A stretch of 36,643 nucleotides of DNA from contig JAGRKZ010000082.1 in the NCBI GenBank assembly GCA_020442065.1, forward strand, positions 1 through 36,643, read 5' to 3'. Below the pieces are notes generated by a model that saw only the letters and a program-made list of their open reading frames with translations, made no database searches and was not told where the DNA came from. Source of the DNA: Bauldia sp. (GTDB lineage: Bacteria > Pseudomonadota > Alphaproteobacteria > Rhizobiales > Kaistiaceae). Positions 8,186 to 17,956 of this stretch are shown here, piece after piece (positions within the stretch are counted from its first letter, which is position 1; each line of letters starts with the position of its first letter). The position numbers and the translations under genes were made by a program.

Positions 8186-9529
8186 ATGCGCACATGGATC
8201 AAGGACCCGATCGCCGTCCTCGCCGAGGGGGCCGAACGGGGCATCGTGGTCGAGGACGGGAAGATCGTCGAGCTGGTCGGCAAGGGGAAGCAGATCTCAA
8301 AGAAGGCCGACCACATCTTCGACGCCGGCCGCCACGTCGTCGTGCCGGGGCTGGTCAACACCCACCACCACTTCTTCCAGACCCTGACCCGCGCCCATCC
8401 GGCCGCGATCAACAAGGAGCTGTTCCCCTGGCTCAAGGCGCTCTACCCGATCTGGGCGCGCAACGTGACGCCGGACGCCTTCCGCCAGGCGACGCGGCTC
8501 GCGCTCACCGAGCTCCTGATGTCGGGCTGCACCTGCGCTTCCGACCACCACTACCTCTACCCGGCCGGGCTTGAGCAGGCGATGGACATCCAGGCCGAGG
8601 AGGCGGAGCGCGTCGGCATCCGCATGACCCTCACCCGCGGCTCGATGAACCTCTCGGAGAAGGACGGCGGCCTGCCGCCCGACGCGGTGGTGCAGGACGA
8701 GGATACGATCCTTGCCGACTGCGAGCGGGTGCTGTCGCGCTATCACGACCGGCGCGAGGGGGCGATGCTCCGCGTGGCGCTCGCGCCCTGCGCGCCGTTC
8801 ACCGTCACCAAACGGCTGATGGTCGATTCGGTCGGCCTCGCCGAGCGCCACGACTGCCGGCTCCACACCCATCTCGGCGAGACCCGGGACGAGGACGAGT
8901 ACTGCCTCGCCCATTTCGGCTGCCGGCCCGTGGATTATCTCGAGGAATGCGGCTGGCTGAACGACAAGGTCTGGCTTGCCCATGGCATTCACTTCACCGA
9001 CGAGGAGGTCCGCCGCCTCGGCCGGAATCATGTCGGCGTCTGCCACTGCCCAACCTCGAACATGGTGCTCGCCTCGGGCCAGTGCCGGACCAAGGAGCTG
9101 GAGGCGGCGGGATCGCCCGTCGGCCTCGGCGTCGACGGCTCCGCCTCGAACGACAATTCGAACCTCATCGAGAGCGTCCGCCACGCCCTGATGATCAACC
9201 GCCTCACCTATGACGCGGCCTCGGTCACGCATCTCGATGCGTTCCGCTGGGCGACCGAGGGCTCGGCCCGGCTCCTCGGCCGCGACGACCTCGGCGTCGT
9301 CGCCCCCGGCAAGCAGGCGGACCTTGCCTTCTACACCCTCGACGAGCTGCGCTTCTCGGGCGCCGGCGACCCGCTCGCGGCGCTGGTGCTGTGCGGCGCA
9401 CACACGGCGGACCGGGTGATGGTGAAGGGGGACTGGAAGGTCGAGGACGGCATGCCGGTCGGCATCGACGTCGCGAAACTCCGGGCCGAGCACGGCGCGG
9501 CGGCGAAGGCGTTTCTACAGTCGCTCTGA
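8186..9529 (+). CDS. TRZ/ATZ-type aminohydrolase, 8-oxoguanine deaminase-like
   Basis: A 447-residue amidohydrolase-superfamily deaminase. The metal site is complete: H60 and H62 in NTHHHFFQTLTR, H228 in LHTHLGE with E231, H265 in AHGIHF, and D316 in GVDGSASND. The motif set matches 8-oxoguanine deaminases and hydroxyatrazine ethylaminohydrolase (AtzB), which are close relatives that remove an amino group from a purine or triazine ring. I favour 8-oxoguanine or another oxidised purine, which would give urate, but substrate cannot be settled by reading. The gene is eight bases after RidA and upstream of a creatininase-family hydrolase and an FAD oxidase, pointing to stepwise breakdown of a nitrogen heterocycle. 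Guanine or isoxanthopterin deaminase activity is also possible. Confidence 0.85.
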   Translation: MRTWIKDPIAVLAEGAERGIVVEDGKIVELVGKGKQISKKADHIFDAGRHVVVPGLVNTHHHFFQTLTRAHPAAINKELFPWLKALYPIWARNVTPDAFRQATRLALTELLMSGCTCASDHHYLYPAGLEQAMDIQAEEAERVGIRMTLTRGSMNLSEKDGGLPPDAVVQDEDTILADCERVLSRYHDRREGAMLRVALAPCAPFTVTKRLMVDSVGLAERHDCRLHTHLGETRDEDEYCLAHFGCRPVDYLEECGWLNDKVWLAHGIHFTDEEVRRLGRNHVGVCHCPTSNMVLASGQCRTKELEAAGSPVGLGVDGSASNDNSNLIESVRHALMINRLTYDAASVTHLDAFRWATEGSARLLGRDDLGVVAPGKQADLAFYTLDELRFSGAGDPLAALVLCGAHTADRVMVKGDWKVEDGMPVGIDVAKLRAEHGAAAKAFLQSL

Positions 9530-9725
9530 GGCGAACCCCGGGCGCCGTGGCGATCCGGGCGGGGAGGGGACCGGAGCCGCCGCAGTCGAGGCCGCATTCC
9601 ACTGCGCGAGGGGTGTATCGGCGCGCAGGAGCGTCGGCGGCTTGAGTTGCGCCCGCCGGGCTGCAAGAGTCTGACTCGCGGCACACGCCTTCTTCCGAGC
9701 CGCGTAGACCGAACAGGATCCTTCG

Positions 9726-10529
9726 ATGAGCCAACTTCCCGCCCGCCGCTGGCAGGACATGACCACGGTCGACTTCGCCGCCGCCGAGGTCCCGCGCTGG
9801 ATCGCGGTGCTGCCGGTGGCGGCGATCGAGCAGCACGGGCCGCACCTGCCGGTCTATACCGACACCTGCATCGCCGAGGGCATGATCGCCCGGGCGATCG
9901 AGCTGCTGCCGGAGGACCTGCCGGTGACGTTTCTCCCGGTGCAGGCGATCGGCAAGTCGAACGAGCACATCTCCTCGCCGGGGACGCTGACCTCGACCTG
10001 GGAGACCACCACGCGGCTGTGGCTCGACATCGGTGACAGCGTCCACCGCGCCGGGGTGGAGAAGCTGATCATCATCAACTCCCATGGCGGCAACGTGCCG
10101 ATGGTCGACATCGTCACCCGCGAGCTTCGCGTCCGCTACGACATGCTGGCGGTCGGCACCGCCTGGTCGCGCTTCGGCCACCCGGAGGGCCTCCCGACCG
10201 GCGACGAGGGGCTCTATGGCATCCACGGCGGCGAGATCGAGACGTCGATCATGCTGCATTTCCGCCCCGACCTGGTGCGGATGGAGCACGCCGCCGACTT
10301 CCGCTCGAGCCAGCTCGGCTTCATCGAGGAATTCGCCCACCTTCGCGCCCACGGTCCCGCGCAGTTCGGCTGGAAGGCGCAGGACCTCAACCCGGCCGGC
10401 ACCGTGGGCAAAGCAAGCCTTGCGACCGCCGACAAGGGCAGGGCGGTGGTCGACCATCAGGCGGCGGCCTTCGTCGCGCTCTGCAAGGACGTGCACGCCT
10501 TCGACACCGCCCGGCTGTGGCGGTCGTGA
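9726..10529 (+). CDS. Creatininase family amidohydrolase
   Basis: A 267-residue protein with the metal-binding pattern of the creatininase family: E35 and H37 in AAIEQHGPHLP, D46 in YTDTC, H120 in INSHGGN, and GIHGGEIETS with E170. Members open cyclic amides (creatinine), deformylate FAPy compounds in deazaflavin synthesis, or trim the mycofactocin precursor. The remainder is not distinctive enough to choose, but with the upstream deaminase and the overlapping FAD oxidase, ring opening of an oxidised heterocycle is the best guess. It lies 196 bases after the aminohydrolase, a gap with a CGGCGG/CCGCCG inverted repeat and no convincing promoter, and overlaps the next gene by four bases. AGGA precedes the start by about nine bases. 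Confidence 0.9.
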   Translation: MSQLPARRWQDMTTVDFAAAEVPRWIAVLPVAAIEQHGPHLPVYTDTCIAEGMIARAIELLPEDLPVTFLPVQAIGKSNEHISSPGTLTSTWETTTRLWLDIGDSVHRAGVEKLIIINSHGGNVPMVDIVTRELRVRYDMLAVGTAWSRFGHPEGLPTGDEGLYGIHGGEIETSIMLHFRPDLVRMEHAADFRSSQLGFIEEFAHLRAHGPAQFGWKAQDLNPAGTVGKASLATADKGRAVVDHQAAAFVALCKDVHAFDTARLWRS

Positions 10530-11911
10530 ACGGGACCGCCCTCGACGCCCTCCGGGCCGACCTCGCCGGCATCGCCATCGCCGACGATGCCGGCACGCTT
10601 CGGCAGAAGAGCCGGGACTTCTTCTGGTTCTCGCCGATCCTCAAGCCGCAACTCGAGGACAAGCGGGCCGACCTCGCCGTGCTGCCGCGAACCCGCGACG
10701 AGGTGATCCGCGTCGCCGCCGCCTGCGCCCGCCACCGCGTGCCGCTGACGGTGCGGGGCGGTGGCACCGGCAACTACGGTCAGGCCGTACCGCTCGCCGG
10801 CGGCGTCGTCCTCGACCTCACCGGCCTCGACCGCCTGGTGTGGTTCAGGCCGGGCGCGTGCCGCTACGAGGCGGGCGCGCGGCTCCTCGACATCGACCGC
10901 AATCTCCACGACCTCCGCAACGTGCCCGGCAACTGGGAGCTCCGCTTCCACCCCTCGACCCGCAAGCAGGCGACCATTGGCGGCTTCGTCGCCGGGGGCG
11001 CGGCGGGATGCGGCTCATGCACCTGGGGGCAGATCGCCGACGCGGGCGCCGTGCTCGCGCTCCAGGTGGTGACGGTGGAGGAGTCACCGCGCATCATCGA
11101 GCTCGAAGGGGAGGACATGCGGAAGGTCCTCCACGCTTACGGCGTCAACGGCATCATCACCGAGGTCGCGGTCCCGCTCGCGCCGTGGCAGCCCTGGGCC
11201 GAACGGGTCATCGCATTTCCGACCCTTGCCGACGCCACGCGTTTCGGCATCGCCCTTGCGACTGCGGAGAGCATCGCGAAGAAGGAGATCGCGATCTTCG
11301 ACGGCCGCATCGCGCCGTTCCTCAAGCGCCTTGCGCCGCTGATCCCCGACGGTCAGGCCTTCGCCATCATCATGGTCGCCGAGCCGCAGGCGGCGACGCT
11401 CGCCGCGCTCGCCGCCGACCATGGCGGCAGCGTCGTCTATGCGCGCGGCTGGGAGGAGGCGGAGACCGCCGCGTTCCGCACCTATCGCGACATGCCCCCG
11501 CTCTACGAGTACACTTGGAACCACACCACGCTCCACGCGCTCCGGACCGAGCCGGACATCACCTATCTCCAGGTCCGCACGCCGGCGGGGAACGAGGTCG
11601 CCTTCGTCGAGAGCGTGGCGGAGCGTTTCGGCGACGAGCTGCTCCTTCATCTCGAGGTGCAGCGGCGATTCGGCCGCGTCTTCGTGTCGGCCCTGCCGCT
11701 CTTGCGCTGGCATTCGGCGGAGCGGCTCGCCGCGGTGGTGGCGGTGCTCGAGGCCGCCGGCGGCGCCGTCTCGAACCCGCACTCCTACCGGCTCGACGAC
11801 GCCGGCTGGAAGCGCACCGACGCGCCGCAGGCGGCGTTCAAGGCGGAAGCCGACCCGCTCGGCCTGATGAACCCCGGGAAGCTCATGCAATCCGCGCCGG
11901 AGCCGGGCTGA
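10526..11911 (+). CDS. FAD-binding oxidase/dehydrogenase (PCMH/GlcD type)
   Basis: About 461 residues from GTG 10526, which overlaps the creatininase stop as GTGA; GTG 10517 is an alternative adding three residues. The FAD_binding_4 domain occupies roughly 55-230: LPRTRDEVIRVAAACARHRV, then VRGGGTGNYGQAVPLAGGVV, the pyrophosphate loop, and GVNGIITEVAVPL. It differs from glycolate oxidase subunits in having an AAGCGSCTWGQIADAG segment with two cysteines, one of which might be a covalent flavin or redox site; that is speculation. The C-terminal part to PLGLMNPGK resembles the cap and C-terminal helix of FAD-linked oxidases. It should oxidise the substrate or intermediate of the upstream enzymes, and the RidA protein would then deal with an imine product. 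The exact substrate is unknown. Confidence 0.85.
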   Translation: MNGTALDALRADLAGIAIADDAGTLRQKSRDFFWFSPILKPQLEDKRADLAVLPRTRDEVIRVAAACARHRVPLTVRGGGTGNYGQAVPLAGGVVLDLTGLDRLVWFRPGACRYEAGARLLDIDRNLHDLRNVPGNWELRFHPSTRKQATIGGFVAGGAAGCGSCTWGQIADAGAVLALQVVTVEESPRIIELEGEDMRKVLHAYGVNGIITEVAVPLAPWQPWAERVIAFPTLADATRFGIALATAESIAKKEIAIFDGRIAPFLKRLAPLIPDGQAFAIIMVAEPQAATLAALAADHGGSVVYARGWEEAETAAFRTYRDMPPLYEYTWNHTTLHALRTEPDITYLQVRTPAGNEVAFVESVAERFGDELLLHLEVQRRFGRVFVSALPLLRWHSAERLAAVVAVLEAAGGAVSNPHSYRLDDAGWKRTDAPQAAFKAEADPLGLMNPGKLMQSAPEPG

Positions 11912-12397
11912 CCGCAGCCGTTGGGGGCCCTCAGCCGCCTCGGCAAGACTCCGGCAATCATCCAGGGGAGAAGCGAACCGACCGTGTTGCGCAGGAAGGC
12001 CGTCCTGCCGTAAACTACGAGCCGCTGGCTGCCTCAGCCTTGCCAATGTCGGGGATGTGCTAGCCCCCCGGCGGCTTGATTTCTGGCGCCGGCCACAAAG
12101 CGTAGCCATGTCGGCCGGTGCTGTCGTTTTTTTTCGCGGTGACCGGCGGCTGGTCCGCAGAGTGACTTGACAGGGGGGCGTCGGTTCGGAGGGGTCCGTA
12201 CCGGCGCCTTCTGTCGTTTCGGGGCAGCCCTCGATCCCGGACAGGACTCCCGGCTCTTGCCGGCGACGGCCGGATTGGGGGCCAAGCGCGCGAAGGTGAC
12301 GGCTGCCAAAGGTGTCCCTCGTCGAGCTATCCATTGCCAGCCCGCCGCGCGAGGTGGCCGCACCTGATCCCGTCGCGGGGGAGAGATCGGACGAGGC
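11912..12397. other. 486-base gap between the catabolic cluster and the MFS gene
   Basis: I find no credible coding region. The notable element is GCCGGT (12114-12119) facing ACCGGC (12142-12147) with eight T in a row inside the loop. The MFS promoter is presumably toward the right end, where GGGGAGAGAT precedes the ATG. Confidence 0.5.
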
Positions 12398-13666
12398 ATG
12401 GCCGAATTCCCGGCGGAGCGATGGAACTTCGGCGTGCTGCTGGTCCAGGGGGTCGCCCGCCGGATCGCCAATGAGCTCAGCAGCGAGAGACTGGTTCTCC
12501 CCTTCCTCTATGCGGCTCTCGGCGGCCCTGTCCTCTTTGCCGGCGTCTTCGCCCCGGCCGTCATCGTCGGCCGGCTGGTGTCGCAGCTCGCCGGCTCGCA
12601 GCTCGTGGCGATGGCCCGCCGCACCAAGCTGTTCCTTTCGGCGACCACCGGCCTCTCCGCTCTGGTGCTGGTCCTCCTCGCCACGTTCGCCGACACCCTG
12701 CGGGTCGGCTGGCTGCCCGCCGCGTTCATCGCGGTGTCGGTCGCCTGGGGGATGAGCAACGGCTTCGGCGCGCTGACCGCGCAGGACCTGCTCGGGCGGG
12801 TGCTTGGCGAGCGGGCGCGGGTCAATCTCCTCTTCGCCATCGGCGCCGCCAGCGGCGCCGGGGTGATCGTCGTCACGCTCATCTCGCAGTGGATCATCGG
12901 CCTCGACCCGGCACAGCAGAGCTGGGACGACCAGGTGCACCTGATGTGGGCGGGCATCGCCATGCTGCTCGTTTCAACCGCCGCCGCGGGCGTCCTGGTC
13001 GAAGGCGACCGTGGCATGCCGGGCGTGACCGACGGTGCGCCTGCCGGCGGGTACCTGGCGTTGCTCCGCGACGGACTTCGCACCGTCTCCCGCCTCGGCT
13101 GGTTCCGGCGCTTCATGATCGCCCGGGTGCTGCTGGTGACGGTCGAACTGGTGATGCCGTTCTTCGCCGTCCACGCCGCGACATTCCACGCCCGGACCGC
13201 GCCGAGCCTGACGGTCCTGGTGGTCGCCGCCAGTCTCGGCATGATCGCCGGCGGCCTGGTGCTGCCGCGGATCGGCCACAGGTCGATCCAGCTCGTCCTG
13301 TCGGCCTCGTGCGGCGTGGCCGCCGTCGCCGCCCTGACCGCTCTCGCCACTCACCTGATCCCGGAGCTGCGGTCGCTCTACGCCCATGCCGGAATGATCT
13401 TCCTGCTCGGGTTCGCCGCGCAGGGCGCCATCGACGGCAGCACCGCCTATGTCGTCGGGGCATCCACGGACGAGCAGCGCCCCTATGCGATTGCCGTTGC
13501 GAGTTTCGCTGCGGGCGCCGTCGGCGTTGGTCTGGCGCTCATCGCGGGCACCATCGCCCTCGAGCGCGGTGCCATCGTCGCGGTAGGGATCATGGGCGTC
13601 GTCAACCTCTTCGGCGCCTACTACGTGACGACGCTCCCCGACTTTCGGACCGAGTCCGCACCGTAG
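12398..13666 (+). CDS. MFS-like multi-pass membrane transporter
   Basis: A 422-residue protein with about twelve hydrophobic segments and a charged central loop near 200-230 (EGDRGMPGVTD), the usual split of a major facilitator. It lacks a strong N-terminal MFS signature. Loops carry MARRTKLFLSAT near 68-79 and LPRIGHRSIQLVLS in the second half, the short basic stretches expected at cytoplasmic ends. No substrate can be inferred. It stands between two gaps, after the catabolic cluster, and could import its substrate, but the 486-base gap argues for separate control. The ATG at 12398 is preceded by GAGG at a short spacing. Confidence 0.7.
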   Translation: MAEFPAERWNFGVLLVQGVARRIANELSSERLVLPFLYAALGGPVLFAGVFAPAVIVGRLVSQLAGSQLVAMARRTKLFLSATTGLSALVLVLLATFADTLRVGWLPAAFIAVSVAWGMSNGFGALTAQDLLGRVLGERARVNLLFAIGAASGAGVIVVTLISQWIIGLDPAQQSWDDQVHLMWAGIAMLLVSTAAAGVLVEGDRGMPGVTDGAPAGGYLALLRDGLRTVSRLGWFRRFMIARVLLVTVELVMPFFAVHAATFHARTAPSLTVLVVAASLGMIAGGLVLPRIGHRSIQLVLSASCGVAAVAALTALATHLIPELRSLYAHAGMIFLLGFAAQGAIDGSTAYVVGASTDEQRPYAIAVASFAAGAVGVGLALIAGTIALERGAIVAVGIMGVVNLFGAYYVTTLPDFRTESAP

Positions 13667-13835
13667 ACGCCTGGCCACGGGCCATCCGTTCCCGCAGAAA
13701 CCACGAGCGGCCTGACGTGCCGGGCGGCTCGCAGAAGCTTCACCTGAACTTGATGAGGCCAGCGAAACCTCCCGGCGATCCCGTCCGTATTCAGGAAAGA
13801 GACCGCCCCGCACGGCGGCATGGGAGGACACGACA

Positions 13836-14669
13836 ATGGCCGCCACCGAGACCGCTGCACCGGCGCCAACGCTGGTTTACCGCCACGCGCTGGTGACGCG
13901 GGTAACGCACTGGATCAATGTGCTTGCCATCAGCCTCCTGATCCTCAGCGGGCTGCAGATCTTCAACGCCCACCCCGCCCTCTACATCGGCCAGGCTTCG
14001 GACTTCGGCGCGCCGGTGCTGAGCATGACCGCCAGCCGCGACACCGGCGGCGGGCTGACCGGCAGGACGACGATCCTCGGCGCGACCTTCGACACCACCG
14101 GCGTCCTCGGGGCCTCGAGCACCGCCGGGCGCGTCGAGGCGCGCGGCTTCCCGGCCTGGCTGACCGTGCCGAGCTACCGCGACCTCGCCACCGGGCGCCG
14201 GTGGCACTTCTTCTTCGCCTGGCTCTTCGTCATCAATGGCGCCGTCTATGTCGCCGCGAGCCTCGTCAACCGCCATCTCACCCGCGACCTCGTGCCGGGC
14301 TGGCGCGAACTCCGTGGCGTCGGCCGCTCGATCCTCGACCACGCACGCCTGCGCTTCCACCACGGCCGCGACTACAACGTCCTGCAGAAGCTGACCTATC
14401 TCGGTCTGATCCTGGTGGTGCTGCCATTGATCGTGATGACCGGGCTGACGATGTCGCCGGGGATGGACGCCGCCCTGCCATGGCTGGTCGAGCTCTTCGG
14501 CGGCCGCCAGACCGCACGGACCATCCATTTCATCTGCGCGACTCTCGTCGTGCTGTTCATTCTCATCCACCTCGCCATGGTGCTGGTCTCGGGGGTCGGC
14601 AACAACCTCCGCTCGATCGTCACCGGCCGCTACCGCATCGACGAACGGGAGACACCCCATGCGTCCTGA
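13836..14669 (+). CDS. Cytochrome b561-type membrane subunit of a molybdoenzyme
   Basis: A 277-residue protein resembling Ni/Fe-hydrogenase or thiosulfate-reductase cytochrome b subunits (COG4117-like). Likely haem ligands lie in helices: H25 (RVTHWINV), H124 (RRWHFFFAW), H231 (ARTIHFICA) and H245 (ILIHLAM). Four membrane helices are visible at about 28-44, 123-145, 186-206 and 229-253. Unusual is a 70-residue glycine/threonine-rich segment at about 50-120 between helices 1 and 2, likely periplasmic and next to the partner enzyme. The gene overlaps the following Tat-exported molybdenum enzyme by 11 bases, so the two almost surely form one complex that passes electrons between the periplasm and the quinone pool. 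It differs from MsrQ/YedZ, which has more helices. GGGAGG precedes the ATG. Confidence 0.85.
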   Translation: MAATETAAPAPTLVYRHALVTRVTHWINVLAISLLILSGLQIFNAHPALYIGQASDFGAPVLSMTASRDTGGGLTGRTTILGATFDTTGVLGASSTAGRVEARGFPAWLTVPSYRDLATGRRWHFFFAWLFVINGAVYVAASLVNRHLTRDLVPGWRELRGVGRSILDHARLRFHHGRDYNVLQKLTYLGLILVVLPLIVMTGLTMSPGMDAALPWLVELFGGRQTARTIHFICATLVVLFILIHLAMVLVSGVGNNLRSIVTGRYRIDERETPHAS

Positions 14670-15441
14670 CCGCCGCCCGAGCCGCCGGGCCTTCCTGACC
14701 GGAGCGGGGGCAAGCGCCGGCGCGCTCGCCCTTGCCGGCTGCGACGCGCTTTCGCAGTCGCCGGGCTTCCGCAGCGTCCTCTATACCGGCGAGGACCTCA
14801 CCATGCTGGTGCAGCGGGCCCTGCTGGCGCCGTCGTCGATGGCGAAGGAATTCCCGGCCTCGGCGATCTCGCCGGACTTCAAGGCCAACGGCTCGACCGA
14901 TCCCGACAGTGCGGACTATCGTGCGCTCGCCGCCAACGGCTTCGCCGAATGGCGCCTGGAGGTTGGCGGGCTGGTCGAGCGCCCGGCCTCGTACTCGCTC
15001 GCCGAGCTTCGCGCCCTGCCCGCCCGCAGCCAGATCACCCGGCACGACTGCGTCGAGGGCTGGAGCTGCATCGGCAAGTGGACCGGGGTCCAACTCGCCA
15101 CCCTGCTCACGGCGGCCGGACTGAAACCGGACGCGCGCTATATCCTCTTCACCTGCGCGGACGAACTCGAGAAGACCCTCGACGGCAGCGGGCGCTACTA
15201 CGAGACAATCGACCTCGAGGATGCGTTCCATCCCCAGACCATCCTCGCCTACGCCATGAACGACGAACCGCTGCCGATCGCCCACGGCGCGCCGCTGCGG
15301 GTCCGGGTCGAACGCCAGCTCGGCTATAAGATGGCTAAGTATCTGATGCGCATAGACGCCATCGAGAGCTTTACCGATCTCGGTCGCGGCCGCGGCAGTT
15401 TCTGGGCCGACCGCGGCTACGACTGGTATGCCGGAATTTGA
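14659..15441 (+). CDS. Tat-exported molybdopterin-dependent oxidoreductase, sulfite oxidase/MsrP fold, probable lipoprotein
   Basis: A 260-residue enzyme. The N terminus has a twin-arginine motif (SRRAFLTG, R9-R10) and, ending the hydrophobic stretch, a lipobox LAGC with Cys28 followed by Asp29. The Asp would favour retention in the inner membrane in enterobacterial sorting. The molybdenum-cofactor domain shows RHDCVEGWS with Cys131 as the expected ligand, as in MsrP (YedY), and GYKMAKYLMRIDAIE near the end. MsrP-like proteins reduce oxidised methionine in the envelope; sulfite oxidases use sulfite. The cytochrome b partner suggests quinone-linked redox of an unknown substrate. A separate C-terminal dimerisation domain is absent, as in MsrP. 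Substrate is not decidable here. Confidence 0.88.
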   Translation: MRPDRRPSRRAFLTGAGASAGALALAGCDALSQSPGFRSVLYTGEDLTMLVQRALLAPSSMAKEFPASAISPDFKANGSTDPDSADYRALAANGFAEWRLEVGGLVERPASYSLAELRALPARSQITRHDCVEGWSCIGKWTGVQLATLLTAAGLKPDARYILFTCADELEKTLDGSGRYYETIDLEDAFHPQTILAYAMNDEPLPIAHGAPLRVRVERQLGYKMAKYLMRIDAIESFTDLGRGRGSFWADRGYDWYAGI

Positions 15442-15537
15442 GGCGGCAGGGCCGTTCGCGCTTGCAATTGCCGCCCGAATTGGGCTTGCCTTGCCGCCGC
15501 AGGCGATTGAGCCGGCGGGCCAGGGAGGCGAAGGACA

Positions 15538-16557
<1,020 letters not shown>

Positions 16558-16561
16558 CCGC

Positions 16562-17161
16562 TCAGGCGGTGGGCGGAGGCGCCGCCGCCGCCTTCCGCCG
16601 CAGGTCCCAGGCGAGGTAGCCGATCGCGGCGCCCTCGGCGATGAGCTGTATGCCGAGCAGGAGGCCGAGCAGCCACAGCGAGACCGAGGTGAGGCTGGCA
16701 TAGAGGACGAAGGCGACGACGATGCCGAGCACGCCGCTGCCCAGCACCCACAGCCAGTTCGGGAACGGCCGGATGGTGAGTGCGAAGATCACCTTGGAGA
16801 TGCCCTCGACCACGAAGTAGACAATCAGCAGGAAGGTGAGCGTCGTCAGCCCGTCCTCGGGATTGCTGAGGAACAGGATGCCGACCACCACCGAAAGCCC
16901 GACCGAGATCAGCTGCAGCCAGAAGCTCGGCACGCCGCTGGCGCCGATCAGGCTGATGCCCTGCACGACGCCGGAGACGATCAGCACCCAGCCGAGCAGG
17001 CCGACCACGGCGAACGAGGCGATGACCGGGTAGATCAGGGCGAGCACGCCGCCGACGATCATCAGCGCCGCCTGGACGAGATACCACAGCGAATTCCGCC
17101 GCACGCTCTCGCGCATGGCGCTCCGCAGCACTTCGGCCGCGGCCTCCACCGACATGGTCAT
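16562..17161 (-). CDS. HdeD family membrane protein (DUF308)
   Basis: A 199-residue protein with six hydrophobic segments in three internal pairs, the DUF308/HdeD arrangement: GGVLALIYPVIASFAVVGLL, then LSVVVGILFLSNPEDG with the paired repeat, and a third pair ending LIAEGAAIGYLAW. The family includes E. coli HdeD, linked to acid resistance, but most members are uncharacterised. ATG 17161 is preceded by GAGGAAC about nine bases away; a second in-frame ATG at 17155 is possible. It faces the Gfo/Idh/MocA gene tail to tail with four bases between. Confidence 0.87.
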   Translation of the reverse strand: MTMSVEAAAEVLRSAMRESVRRNSLWYLVQAALMIVGGVLALIYPVIASFAVVGLLGWVLIVSGVVQGISLIGASGVPSFWLQLISVGLSVVVGILFLSNPEDGLTTLTFLLIVYFVVEGISKVIFALTIRPFPNWLWVLGSGVLGIVVAFVLYASLTSVSLWLLGLLLGIQLIAEGAAIGYLAWDLRRKAAAAPPPTA

Positions 17162-17216
17162 CGCCTTGTTCCTCGGGTTCGGATGTTGCCAGAGCGCGGC
17201 ATGGGCCGTCCTGCCG

Positions 17217-17837
17217 TCAGCTCAGCGGATGGTCGAGGTGGGCCTTGAACCCCGGCCGCTCCGCAAGGCGGGCCAGCCAGCCCTCGACAATCGGGTGACT
17301 CTCGCGGCGAACCGGCAGCCGGTACCAGCGATTGGCGACGGCCCCGGCCGGAATGTCGGCGATGGTGAAGCTGTCGCCATTGAGGAAGGAACGGGTGGCG
17401 AGCTCCGCGTCGAGAATCGAGAGGCAGGCTTCGGCGCGGAGGCGGCAGGCCTCGATGACGGCGGGATCGCTGTGTTCGGGGACCTTGCGGATCAGCCCGA
17501 GGAAGATCGGGATCATCGACGGATAGAAGGCGGTCGCCTGCCAGTCCATCCAGCGCTCGGCATGGAAGCGCCCGGCGACATCCTCCGGGTAGAGCTTGCC
17601 GGGAGCGTACTTCGCCGCAAGATATCGGACGATGACGTTCGACTCCCACAGCACGTAGCCATCGTCGTCGATGGTGGGGATGAGGCCGGTCGGGTTCATC
17701 GCGCGGTAGTCCGGCGTGTCGTTGACGCCGAACGCCATGCCGGCATCGATGCGGCGATAGTCAATGCCGATCTCGGCCAGCGTCCAGAGGACCTTCTGGA
17801 CGTTGATGGAGTTGATTCGTCCCCAGACCGTGAGCAT
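17217..17837 (-). CDS. Glutathione S-transferase family protein
   Basis: A 206-residue protein. The start at 17837 (MLTVWGRINSINVQKVLW) fits the thioredoxin-like N-terminal domain; the longer frame reads into the promoter region. NPTGLIPTIDDDG followed by LWESNVIVRYLA is the glutathione-binding cis-Pro and Glu-Ser (ES) pattern. The C-terminal all-helical domain follows from about 85 (AERWMDWQATAF). The active-site Ser/Tyr is probably Ser10 of NSINVQK. Likely a theta/beta-like cytosolic transferase; substrate unknown. It lies 119 bases from the divergent sppA, so they may share a regulatory region. Confidence 0.9.
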   Translation of the reverse strand: MLTVWGRINSINVQKVLWTLAEIGIDYRRIDAGMAFGVNDTPDYRAMNPTGLIPTIDDDGYVLWESNVIVRYLAAKYAPGKLYPEDVAGRFHAERWMDWQATAFYPSMIPIFLGLIRKVPEHSDPAVIEACRLRAEACLSILDAELATRSFLNGDSFTIADIPAGAVANRWYRLPVRRESHPIVEGWLARLAERPGFKAHLDHPLS

Positions 17838-17956
17838 GGCGGCGAGGCTAGCCGGTTCGGGCCGGAGGGTCCACGCCGTCTTGCCTGGGCCACGGTTAGA
17901 CTGTAACCCGTCGCGCCGGGGCGAGCAGCGCGACACCCGTGACCCGGAGAAGAGGC

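Noticed and set aside
10084..12063. A 659-residue plus-strand frame across creatininase and FAD oxidase
   Set aside because: It is out of frame with both, and its Arg-rich translation has no domain.
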